Program-made: the position numbers and the translations under genes
Shown: one piece after another, positions 54,087 through 61,243 of the stretch
How positions within the stretch are numbered: the stretch's first letter is position 1
How the letters are laid out: every line of letters begins with the position of its first letter
From: Oscillospiraceae bacterium
GTDB lineage: Bacteria; Bacillota; Clostridia; Oscillospirales; Oscillospiraceae
Direction: 5' to 3'
NCBI GenBank assembly: GCA_902761055.1
Contig: CACWIS010000004.1
Span: 1-64,000, forward strand
Length of the DNA: 64,000 nucleotides
Notes under the pieces: model-generated
The model's input: the letters and a program-made list of their open reading frames with translations, nothing else
Databases searched by the model: none
What the model was told of the DNA's origin: nothing

Positions 54087-54224
54087 ATGTCGAACGCCAT
54101 CATCTTAGCAGCAGGGAAGTCATCCCGGTTTGCCCCATTTACATATGAAAAACCTAAAGGTCTCTTCCGTGTCAAGGGCGAGATTCTGATCGAACGACAG
54201 ATTGAACAGCTAAGGAGTATATAA
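54087..54224 (+). pseudogene. Truncated nucleotidyltransferase (LicC-like N-terminus)
   Basis: 45 residues: SNAIILAAGKSSRFAPFTYE then KPKGLFRVKGEILIERQIEQ and a stop two bases short of the next gene. This is the first beta-alpha unit of a sugar/choline-phosphate cytidylyltransferase, cut by a deletion. The junction sequence TAAGGAGTATATAAATGAA also occurs at 50412-50430. Confidence 0.7.
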
Positions 54225-54229
54225 ATGAA
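54211..54229 (+). repeat. 19-bp direct repeat at the PEP mutase start (copy of 50412-50430)
   Basis: TAAGGAGTATATAAATGAA carries the ribosome site and start codon of the trifunctional gene. The identical sequence at 50412-50430 precedes the fragment at 50406-50622. Likely the footprint of a rearrangement or of related gene starts. Confidence 0.7.
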
Positions 54230-56234
54230 AGCACTAATTCTTAATTCTGGTCTCGGCTCCCGAATGGGAGTCCTCACCTCAGAGCACCCGAAATGCATGA
54301 CGGAGATTAGCTCCCGTGAAACAATCCTCTCTCGTCAGCTGAGGCAGATTGCTGATGCCGGGATTGAGGATGTAGTCATTACCACGGGGTATTATGATGG
54401 CGTGTTGGTAAACTACTGCAATAGCCTCGACCTGTCACTGCACTTCACTTTCGTGAAGAATCCCATCTATGATCAGACCAACTACATCTACAGCATTTAC
54501 TGTGCTCGAGAGTATCTGGACGATGACATTATCCTCATGCACGGAGATCTGGTTTTTGAGAATGAGGTCTTTGAACGTGTGATCGCGTCCCCGGTTTCCT
54601 GCATGACCGTCTCCTCCACGCTGCCTCTTCCTGAGAAGGACTTCAAGGCGGTCGTGCGCGATGGTATGGTCATGAAAGTTGGTGTGGAATTCTTCAATGA
54701 AGCCATGGAGGCTCAGGCCCTCTATAAGCTGAACAAGGAAGATTGGATGGTATGGCTTGGAAAGATCATCGAGTTCTGTGAGAGTGAGAAAACGAAGGTC
54801 TATGCTGAGAATGCTCTGAATGAGTTGGACGGCGCGGCGAACATCCACGCTCTTGATGTGGAAAATCTCCTCTGCTCTGAGATCGACAACCCGGAAGACC
54901 TGGCAGTTGTGACAGTGAAGCTGAAGGAAATCCAGTCTCGTACCGTCTACATGTGCTTCTCCACAGATATCATCCACGGCGGTCACATCGCTATCATTAA
55001 GAAAGCACAGAAGCTTGGCAGAGTTATCATCGGCGTTCTGTCCGATGAAGCTGTTGCCTCCTACAAGCGTATGCCTCTGGTCCCCGCTTCTGAGCGGAAA
55101 CTGATGTTTGAAAATATTGCTGGCGTGTATAAGGTCGTTGACCAGAATACACTGAGCTACAAAGAAAACTTGGAAAAGTACAAGCCGTCTATCGTTGTCC
55201 ATGGTGATGACTGGGTAACCGGTTTCCAGCGTCCGATCCGAGACGAGGTTACGGCGATCCTCGCTACCTATGGTGGAAAACTTGTAGAGTATCCATATTC
55301 AAACGACCCGAAATATGCGGAGATAGACGCCAGGACTCGATCTGATCTCGCTATGCCTGATATCCGTCGTGGACGTCTTAAGAGGATGCTGGATGCTAAG
55401 GGCTTAGTAACTGCAATGGAAGCCCACGATGGTCTGACTGGGTTGATCGTTGAGAATACAAAGGTATATCAGGATGGTGGAGCCCATCAGTTCGATGCTA
55501 TGTGGATCTCTTCGCTCTGTGATAGCACGGCGAAAGGAAAACCGGATATCGAACTCGTTGATATGACATCTCGTTTCCGTACGATAGAGGACATTACTGA
55601 GGTCACCACAAAGCCTATCATCTTCGACGGCGACACCGGCGGAAAGACTGAGCATTTCGTTTACACAGTGAGAAGCCTGGAACGCCTTGGTGTATCTATG
55701 GTGATCATCGAGGATAAGACTGGTCTGAAGAAGAACAGCCTCTTTGGCACGGAAGTCGTTCAGACCCAAGATACCATTGAAAACTTCAGCGCAAAAATCA
55801 AAGCTGGTAAGAAAGCTCAGCGTACGAAGGAATTTATGATCTGTGCCAGGATTGAATCCCTTATTCTTGAGCAGGGAATGGAGGACGCACTGACACGCGC
55901 ATTCGCTTTTGCAGAGGCTGGTGCAGACGCCATCATGATCCATAGTCGCAAGAAGGATCCCTCAGAGATTCAGGAGTTTATTGAGAAGTTCCGTGCAAAG
56001 GATAAGAACACACCGATCGTTCTTGTTCCTACATCTTTCAACTCTGTGACAGAGGAGGAATGGAAAGAACGCGGAGCAAACATCATCATTTATGCGAACC
56101 AGCTGATGAGAGCAGAAGTTCCTGCTATGCAGAAAGCTGCAGAAACTATCCTGCAGAATCATAGGGCGGAAGAGTGCGACGCGATGCTGATGCCATTTAA
56201 GGATATCATTCGTTTGATCCCGGCGGAAGTCTAA
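54225..56234 (+). CDS. Three-domain protein: nucleotidyltransferase, cytidylyltransferase-like, phosphoenolpyruvate mutase
   Basis: 669 residues. About 1-235 is an NTP-transferase (LNSGLGSRM, HPKCMTEI, LMHGDLVFE) that fits an AEP/HEP cytidylyltransferase of the PntC type. About 236-375 is a cytidylyltransferase-like domain with HGGH (251-254), though its closing RTxGxS-type motif is not evident. About 384-655 is PEP mutase with FDGDTGG (467-473) and EDKTGLKKNS (496-505), the mutase lysine/asparagine signature. PEP mutase makes the C-P bond of phosphonopyruvate. AGGAG ribosome site; base composition higher in GC than the genes before it. Confidence 0.9.
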   Translation: MKALILNSGLGSRMGVLTSEHPKCMTEISSRETILSRQLRQIADAGIEDVVITTGYYDGVLVNYCNSLDLSLHFTFVKNPIYDQTNYIYSIYCAREYLDDDIILMHGDLVFENEVFERVIASPVSCMTVSSTLPLPEKDFKAVVRDGMVMKVGVEFFNEAMEAQALYKLNKEDWMVWLGKIIEFCESEKTKVYAENALNELDGAANIHALDVENLLCSEIDNPEDLAVVTVKLKEIQSRTVYMCFSTDIIHGGHIAIIKKAQKLGRVIIGVLSDEAVASYKRMPLVPASERKLMFENIAGVYKVVDQNTLSYKENLEKYKPSIVVHGDDWVTGFQRPIRDEVTAILATYGGKLVEYPYSNDPKYAEIDARTRSDLAMPDIRRGRLKRMLDAKGLVTAMEAHDGLTGLIVENTKVYQDGGAHQFDAMWISSLCDSTAKGKPDIELVDMTSRFRTIEDITEVTTKPIIFDGDTGGKTEHFVYTVRSLERLGVSMVIIEDKTGLKKNSLFGTEVVQTQDTIENFSAKIKAGKKAQRTKEFMICARIESLILEQGMEDALTRAFAFAEAGADAIMIHSRKKDPSEIQEFIEKFRAKDKNTPIVLVPTSFNSVTEEEWKERGANIIIYANQLMRAEVPAMQKAAETILQNHRAEECDAMLMPFKDIIRLIPAEV

Positions 56235-56255
56235 GAGTTCAGAGGGTATTAGGTG

Positions 56256-57386
56256 ATGAGTCAAACGATTCTTGAAGCAAACGGGCAATATGAAATACTT
56301 GATTCATGGCTCGAGGAGAACCATATAAAGTGCGCCATGTTGGTTTGTGGAAAGTCGATAGCAAGGCAGAAGATCAATACATATTTTGATGAGCTACCAT
56401 CTCGCCTCGAGGTTAAAATCGTACGCTTCATGGATTTTCAACCAAATCCGTTGTATGAGAATGTGATTGAGGGTGTTAAATGTTTTCGGGCTGAATCCTG
56501 CGATGCGATTATTGCAGTCGGCGGTGGTTCAGCAATGGATGTGGCAAAGTGTATCAAGCTTTATTCGAATCTGCCTGGAGATGGAGCAGAAGGCTCCTGG
56601 CTGAAGGAAGCGATTATTCCGAATGACATTCCGTTTCTTGCTATGCCAACAACGTCTGGAACCGGGTCAGAGGCTACCCGATTTGCTGTTATTTATTTTG
56701 ACGGAGCAAAGCAGAGTGTTTCCGATTATAGCTGCATTCCAGGAACCGTCCTGATGGACGCTAGTGTGCTGAAAACGCTCCCGGAATACCAAAAAAAAGC
56801 AACAATGATGGATGCGCTCTGTCATGCAATTGAGTCCTTCTGGTCAGTGAACAGTACTGAAGAAAGCAAAGAGTATAGTAGATTGGCGATTCAAGGTGTT
56901 ATGGCTAACATGGATGGCTACCTTTTAAACACTGATGAAGGCAATTCAGGAATGTTGCGTGCTGCAAACACAGCGGGAAAGGCCATCAATATCACGCAGA
57001 CAACAGCTGGACACGCGATGTGCTATAAGATAACAAGCTTGTTTGGTTGTGCACATGGGCATGCGGCAGCGTTATGTGATCGAGTTCTGTATCCGTGGAT
57101 GGGAAACAACGTTGATCATTGTACAGACCCAAGAGGTGCAGAGCATCTTGAACATACACTGGATGAGATCGGATGGGCTATGGGCTGTAAAGATGCGACA
57201 GAAGGAGCAGAAAAGCTGAGAGGCATCTTTGACGGTCTTAAACTCGAAGTTCCAACAGCTACGGCAGAACAGTTTGAAATCCTGAAGAACTCTGTTAATC
57301 CGGTGCGCCTGAAAAATCATCCGATTGCCTTGGATGTGGATACCATTGACGCCCTTTACCATAATATTCTGAATGGAGAAGCATAA
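56256..57386 (+). CDS. Iron-containing alcohol dehydrogenase, probable phosphonoacetaldehyde reductase
   Basis: 376 residues (ATG at 56256; a GTG directly before it is possible). Group III ADH: cofactor loop GGGSAMDVAK, PTTSGTGSEAT, and metal ligands in DALCHAIESFWS and FGCAHGHAAAL. In phosphonate clusters this family reduces phosphonoacetaldehyde to 2-hydroxyethylphosphonate. Its last base overlaps the decarboxylase start (TAATG), so the two are translationally coupled. Confidence 0.85.
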   Translation: MSQTILEANGQYEILDSWLEENHIKCAMLVCGKSIARQKINTYFDELPSRLEVKIVRFMDFQPNPLYENVIEGVKCFRAESCDAIIAVGGGSAMDVAKCIKLYSNLPGDGAEGSWLKEAIIPNDIPFLAMPTTSGTGSEATRFAVIYFDGAKQSVSDYSCIPGTVLMDASVLKTLPEYQKKATMMDALCHAIESFWSVNSTEESKEYSRLAIQGVMANMDGYLLNTDEGNSGMLRAANTAGKAINITQTTAGHAMCYKITSLFGCAHGHAAALCDRVLYPWMGNNVDHCTDPRGAEHLEHTLDEIGWAMGCKDATEGAEKLRGIFDGLKLEVPTATAEQFEILKNSVNPVRLKNHPIALDVDTIDALYHNILNGEA

Positions 57387-58507
57387 TGAAGGTTGAGAAG
57401 CTTGTTGAAATTATAGGATCTGACTTTTATACCGGTGTGCCTGATAGTCAGCTTAAGGCACTGTGCAACTATTTAATGGCTACTTACGGTATTGATCCTC
57501 ATCATCATGTGATTGCTGCAAACGAAGGCAACTGCACTGCTCTTGCTGCTGGATATCATCTTGCTACGGGGAAAGTGCCTGTGGTTTACATGCAGAATAG
57601 CGGCGAGGGTAACATTATCAATCCAGTGGCGAGCCTGCTCAACGATAAGGTCTACGCTATTCCTGTCATTTTCATCGTTGGTTGGCGCGGCGAACCTGGA
57701 ATCCATGATGAGCCGCAGCATATTTACCAGGGTGAGGTGACTGTTAAACTGCTTGAGGATATGGATATTAAGTCGTTCATCATTGGTAAGGATACGACAG
57801 ATGAAGAAGTGGCAGCGGCAATGGATGAGTTCAAGAGCATCCTCGCAACAGGCAAAGACGTGGCTTTTGTAATCCGCAAAGGCGCGCTTACTGATGCTCC
57901 AAAAGTGGAATATAAGAACGACAATCACATGATCCGTGAAGAAATCATCCAGCATATCGTGAAGGCCAGCGGCGAAGACCCGATTGTCAGTACTACGGGA
58001 AAGGCCAGCCGTGAGCTGTTTGAGACTCGTGTTGCAAACGGTCAAAGCCACAAGTACGATTTCCTGACCGTTGGTTCGATGGGACATAGTAGTTCTATAG
58101 CACTCGGAGTAGCTATCAATAAGCCGGAGCAGAGAATCTGGTGTGTGGACGGTGATGGTGCCGTTTTAATGCATATGGGTTCGATGGCGGTGCTGGGAAG
58201 CAATAAGCCAAAGAACTTGATCCATGTAGTCATCAACAATGGCGCTCATGAGACCGTCGGCGGGATGCCCACAGTTGCTGGAAGCATTGACCTTGTCGGT
58301 GTCGCCAAGGCGTGTGGTTATCCTTACGCAGTTTGCGTTGACAATTTTGAAGATCTGGATCGAGAACTTGAAGCAGCAAAAGAGCGTGGAGAACTGAGCT
58401 TGATCGAAGTGAAGTGCTCTATCGGCGCACGTGAAGACCTTGGACGTCCAACTACGACAGCACTTGAGAACAAGCAGAACTTTATGGAGTATCTCGATCG
58501 ACTGTAA
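57386..58507 (+). CDS. Phosphonopyruvate decarboxylase
   Basis: 373 residues, thiamine diphosphate enzyme. The TPP signature GDGAVLMHMGSMA...NN is present, along with FYTGVPDSQLK and AANEGNCTALAAGYHLATGK (catalytic Glu region) and PVIFIVGWRGEPGIHDEPQH. It removes CO2 from phosphonopyruvate to give phosphonoacetaldehyde, making the PEP mutase reaction irreversible. Last intact gene of the phosphonate operon. Confidence 0.93.
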   Translation: MKVEKLVEIIGSDFYTGVPDSQLKALCNYLMATYGIDPHHHVIAANEGNCTALAAGYHLATGKVPVVYMQNSGEGNIINPVASLLNDKVYAIPVIFIVGWRGEPGIHDEPQHIYQGEVTVKLLEDMDIKSFIIGKDTTDEEVAAAMDEFKSILATGKDVAFVIRKGALTDAPKVEYKNDNHMIREEIIQHIVKASGEDPIVSTTGKASRELFETRVANGQSHKYDFLTVGSMGHSSSIALGVAINKPEQRIWCVDGDGAVLMHMGSMAVLGSNKPKNLIHVVINNGAHETVGGMPTVAGSIDLVGVAKACGYPYAVCVDNFEDLDRELEAAKERGELSLIEVKCSIGAREDLGRPTTTALENKQNFMEYLDRL

Positions 58508-58710
58508 TTGTTGGAGCAAAAATTCACCCTCACAAGATGCGCCATAGTTTCGCCAGCCTCGCAATTACAAACGGCGCCGACGTCGCAAGCGTCTCCGAAG
58601 TATTAGGACACGCGCAGATCAGCACAACGCTCAATATGTACACTCACGCCAACGAAGAGAGCAAGCGCCGGGCAGCGGCTATAGTACACGCGGCAATTAA
58701 ACAGGCATAA
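58507..58710 (+). pseudogene. C-terminal stub of a tyrosine recombinase (integrase)
   Basis: A frame without a start reads KIHPHKMRHSFASLAITNGA, then VSEVLGHAQISTTLNMYTHA and a stop. The HxxR (HKMRH), LGH and nucleophile MYTH motifs are exactly those of the catalytic end of phage/ICE integrases. The first ~300 codons are missing and replaced by the phosphonate operon. Base composition is closer to the host. Followed by a terminator. Confidence 0.9.
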
Positions 58711-58711
58711 G

Positions 58712-58741
58712 AAAAGAGGCGTCCGACAGGACGCCTCTTTT
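58712..58741 (+). terminator. Terminator after the integrase stub
   Basis: The stem AAAAGAGGCGTCC / GGACGCCTCTTTT has a 4-base loop. Confidence 0.88.
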
Positions 58742-58756
58742 GTTCTTTATAGGGCA

Positions 58757-58785
58757 ATAAAAAAGCCCCGGCATTAAGCCGGAGC
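58757..58785 (-). terminator. Minus-strand terminator behind the tRNA-Tyr 3' copy
   Basis: Read on the minus strand, GCTCCGGC...GCCGGGGC then TTTTTT, immediately after the CCA of the tRNA-Tyr fragment at 58787-58807. A true tRNA terminator left behind. Confidence 0.8.
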
Positions 58786-58786
58786 T

Positions 58787-58807
58787 TGGTGGGGGAAGGT
58801 GGATTCG
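58787..58807 (-). repeat. 21-bp copy of the 3' end of tRNA-Tyr
   Basis: Identical to 62739-62759 (CCA, discriminator, acceptor 3' strand and part of the T stem/loop). With the terminator at 58757-58785 it is the scar of a lost or disrupted tRNA-Tyr copy. Confidence 0.8.
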
Positions 58808-58879
58808 CCCGCCTGCGGGCGGGCCACCTCGCGGCTCTGACATGCCGCCGGCATGTCATTCACTCCCGCTCGGCTTCGA

Positions 58880-58931
58880 ATCCAACCTTCGCAAAGACCC
58901 GTACCAAACAAAACACCCATCCTTTCGGATG
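58880..58931 (+). repeat. Right copy of the 52-bp direct repeat flanking the island
   Basis: Exact match to 49937-49988. Its 3' part forms a hairpin here (CCCATCC...GGATGGG). The stretch 58742-59173 also holds the tRNA-Tyr scar, a GCCCGCC/GGCGGGC palindrome near 58808-58824 and the start of a 55-bp repeat; no gene seen. Confidence 0.9.
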
Positions 58932-58942
58932 GGCGTTATGCT

Positions 58943-58997
58943 TGTCTGTACTGCACCAAACGGTGTCCACAGAAGGGTATTTGCACCAAGAGATGTC
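58943..58997 (+). repeat. 55-bp degenerate repeat, copy 1
   Basis: Matches 60478-60532 at all but about six positions; contains GCACCAAACGGTG and AGAAGGGTATTTGCACC. The minus strand of both copies reads WCKYPS..TVWC.TD, so it might be the end of a dispersed small reading frame. Confidence 0.65.
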
Positions 58998-59173
58998 TTG
59001 ATTAGCGTTGAGTATCAGGGTAGTTATTCCTCTGCAAATTTCCACTTATATCCGCCTGCCAGGTTTCTTTGACCTTTACAGACAGCTAAAATGTTGCTTG
59101 AAGTTATCCCCGGATGCTGAATGTGAAACTACGTTTTTCCGTCATTATCGTAACGGTTTGCCTATAAGCAGCG

Positions 59174-59998
59174 TCACCAGTCTGAATCCCAGTCTGTGTC
59201 TCCGCTATCCCAGGAATCATAGGAAGAATCATAGTCTGAGGAACTGGAGGAATGGCTCTCTTGAAGCTCTTCCCATGTGCTGGAACTCTTGAAATCGCTG
59301 ACCCCCCAGTCTGAATCCCAGTCTTCTCCGAGAGAATACTCTTCATAGTCGGCCGCGGGAAATTCATCTGCCTCGTACCAAAATCCGGCACTGCTGGTAT
59401 CCTCCGTATAGTACCAGTCGGATCCGTAGTGGTAATACACCGTTCCGTCGCCTGTGCCATAGTATCCGTCGTCGCGGTGCATTTTTAAAGAAATGCCTGC
59501 AAACACAGCAGATATGAGAAACAAACAGACGATACAAATCAGCGGGGGTATGATGCCCGGGATCGTCCGCCTTCTCCGGCGTGTGCCTGATGAAGACTTT
59601 TCCGGGATCCTGCCGTCAGGATAGATTCCCCGATTATGGCATTCATCCAACAGTTTTAAGAACAGCTCATTTACCGCGTGCGTTTCATTAGGCCCCTGGT
59701 ATCGAATCGCCCGCTGTCCGTTTGCCTTATTCTTGTATACGATGAAGTCCCTGCCGTCCTTGTAAATGCCGAATGCTTTTGGTTTCCGGTAGTCTTCCCC
59801 GATAAAAAAGCGCATCCGAAGAAGCGGCATTCCTCGCTCGGCACAGTATTCCTTCAGTTCTTCAATGGTTTTAGGTAAAAAAACATGCCTTTCTGTGTCC
59901 ACTACGAAGCCTTCGTTCGGAGCACCGCAATTTGGACAGCATTTATCTGAAGACGTTATTGTCGAGCCGCAGTATTTGCACTGGCTGGTAGATGCCAT
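59174..59998 (-). CDS. Zinc-ribbon membrane protein with acidic serine-rich tail
   Basis: 274 residues from MASTSQCKYCGS (AAGGAG six bases upstream of the ATG at 59998; an earlier in-frame ATG at 60013 is less well placed). N-terminal zinc ribbon C7/C10/C21/C24, a middle domain with DFIVYKNKANGQRAIRYQG, a basic run RRRRR, one transmembrane helix (about 146-170), and a C-terminal tail of Asp/Ser/Trp/Tyr (DSSYDSWDSGDTDWDSDW) predicted outside. The middle domain may be regulatory. Function unknown. Confidence 0.8.
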   Translation of the reverse strand: MASTSQCKYCGSTITSSDKCCPNCGAPNEGFVVDTERHVFLPKTIEELKEYCAERGMPLLRMRFFIGEDYRKPKAFGIYKDGRDFIVYKNKANGQRAIRYQGPNETHAVNELFLKLLDECHNRGIYPDGRIPEKSSSGTRRRRRTIPGIIPPLICIVCLFLISAVFAGISLKMHRDDGYYGTGDGTVYYHYGSDWYYTEDTSSAGFWYEADEFPAADYEEYSLGEDWDSDWGVSDFKSSSTWEELQESHSSSSSDYDSSYDSWDSGDTDWDSDW

Positions 59999-60251
59999 AT
60001 TGTTCTCCTTCAAATGTCATTAAAACAGAAAGAAGCAGCATAACAATAGATTTATGCCGTGTAATAATGAGTTAAAGCTATAATCATGCGCAGCTACTAC
60101 TTTATTTCCTTTACGCAACAATATAATTATTGTTCTGGTTGTTATTCTACCATTTTCGAAGGCTACTGTAAATATGGGGCTTTTTCATAACTGTCCTGAT
60201 TTTCGCCAAAATCCATTCCCCCAATGCATTCGTGATACGTTCGGTTTTCCA

Positions 60252-60479
60252 TTCAAAGCCTTCTACCTGTTACTTTAAGTGAGACTTCTGCGGAGCTAAT
60301 TACTACCAAAAGGTCTCTAAGTTTTTTGAACTATTTCGAGCAAAAGAGTGCTCCCGCATGATCTTTTTGACCATGCGGGAGTAACTTTTCGTTGAAATTA
60401 CAGGGAAAATGGGGATTTTGGCCCCATAAACCTGATAAATGCCGGATTTGCCTGGTAGACAAATTCGGCATTTATCATG
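60252..60479. repeat. ~228-bp dispersed repeat, copy A, ending in a compensated hairpin
   Basis: Aligns along its length with 62514-62740. The end forms a hairpin of GATAAATGCCG (60434-60444) and CGGCATTTATC (60466-60476) around ATTTGCCTGGTAGACAAATT. The intergenic stretch 59999-60551 holds only this element, an inner stem CTCCCGCATG...CATGCGGGAG near 60351-60382, and the 55-bp repeat copy 2. Confidence 0.75.
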
Positions 60480-60532
60480 TCTGTGTTGCACCAAACGGTG
60501 CCCAGAGAAGGGTATTTGCACCAAAAGGTGTC
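60478..60532 (+). repeat. 55-bp degenerate repeat, copy 2
   Basis: Near-copy of 58943-58997, directly joined to the end of the 228-bp repeat copy A. Confidence 0.65.
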
Positions 60533-60551
60533 AGGATGATTCTGTTTTCTC

Positions 60552-60848
60552 CTAATCTGTGGTTGCCGATAAAATCTCCCCGGTGTAGGCGTCGATTCTG
60601 TATTCGTAGTCGGTTCTGCCTGATTCGAAATCGACTTCATACCAGGCGGAAGAAGGCGTTTTTTCATATTCGATATCGATATCTGTCACTTCATCCGGTG
60701 TGAACCCGGCATCCTCCAAGGCTGCCTGAAGAGCGGCTTTTTCCCCGATCTTTTTACTGTCCCCGAACGCGCATGCGCAGACGGCGACAACCAGGGCAAA
60801 AATAAGAACCGCCAGAACTGCTTTTTTCATTGCCTTCATGTTACGCAC
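60552..60848 (-). CDS. PepSY-domain lipoprotein
   Basis: 98 residues. A hydrophobic signal AVLAVLIFALVVAVCAC ends in a lipobox-like Cys, then one PepSY unit: AALQAALEDAGFTPDEVTDI, WYEVDFESGRTDYEYRIDAYTGEIL. PepSY domains bind or inhibit proteases or extracytoplasmic factors. Second of two PepSY-type genes after the ECF-type promoter at 61174-61199. Confidence 0.88.
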   Translation of the reverse strand: MRNMKAMKKAVLAVLIFALVVAVCACAFGDSKKIGEKAALQAALEDAGFTPDEVTDIDIEYEKTPSSAWYEVDFESGRTDYEYRIDAYTGEILSATTD

Positions 60849-60869
60849 CTTTTTCTTTCGCCGATACGA

Positions 60870-61142
60870 TTACGCGACATAGGGAAGCGGCTCCCCATCA
60901 GTGCACAGCCTGAGCGTCTCCAGATAAGAAAGCGGTTCCGTGCTGATTCCAAGAACTTCTCCGCTCACAGCATCCACATAGAATTCGTATCTCAGATACA
61001 GCGTGGTCACGATGAAGTGATAAAGTCCACCGGCGCAGCTACCGGAGGCGCAGCGGGGTTCATCATTTTCGATTTCGGCGTAAGCGATCGCGCTTTGCAG
61101 AGCCTGATCCGTCGTCAATTTCAGAGTGTTATTCATGGTCAT
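60870..61142 (-). CDS. Small PepSY-like protein
   Basis: 90 residues with no signal peptide: LTTDQALQSAIAYAEIEND, then LYHFIVTTLYLRYEFYVDAVSGEVLGI, the PepSY strand-helix pattern. Contains CASGSC between helix and strands. Preceded by GAAAGGAAAATGACC. Likely coexpressed with the lipoprotein; role unknown. Confidence 0.75.
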   Translation of the reverse strand: MTMNNTLKLTTDQALQSAIAYAEIENDEPRCASGSCAGGLYHFIVTTLYLRYEFYVDAVSGEVLGISTEPLSYLETLRLCTDGEPLPYVA

Positions 61143-61173
61143 TTTCCTTTCTATTTTTTGCTTTCATATAGTT

Positions 61174-61199
61174 GACGCAGAAGCAAGGAAAAGGTTACA
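61174..61199 (-). promoter_or_regulatory. Candidate ECF-sigma promoter of the PepSY genes
   Basis: Minus strand: TGTAACC (61199-61193), 15 bases, CGTC (61177-61174). It matches the element in front of the sigma gene, including TTCTG directly before CGTC. Confidence 0.75.
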
Positions 61200-61201
61200 G
61201 A

Positions 61202-61239
61202 GACAAGACGGGAGAGTTTTTTCACTCTCCCGTCTTGTC
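61202..61239 (-). terminator. Terminator after the membrane PepSY-type gene
   Basis: A 15-bp perfect stem GACAAGACGGGAGAG / CTCTCCCGTCTTGTC with an 8-base loop; it lies between the sigma/partner pair and the downstream ECF promoter. Confidence 0.75.
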
Positions 61240-61243
61240 GGAT

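Noticed and set aside
58808..58870. Working tRNA or riboswitch between the tRNA-Tyr scar and the right 52-bp repeat
   Set aside because: Only the 3' 21 bases match a tRNA; the rest is GC palindromes without an anticodon arm.
58786..59072. Small open frames reading SNPTFAKTRTKQNTHPFG or its other-frame equivalents
   Set aside because: They only translate the 52-bp repeat, have no ribosome site and occur in several frames, so they are not convincing genes.
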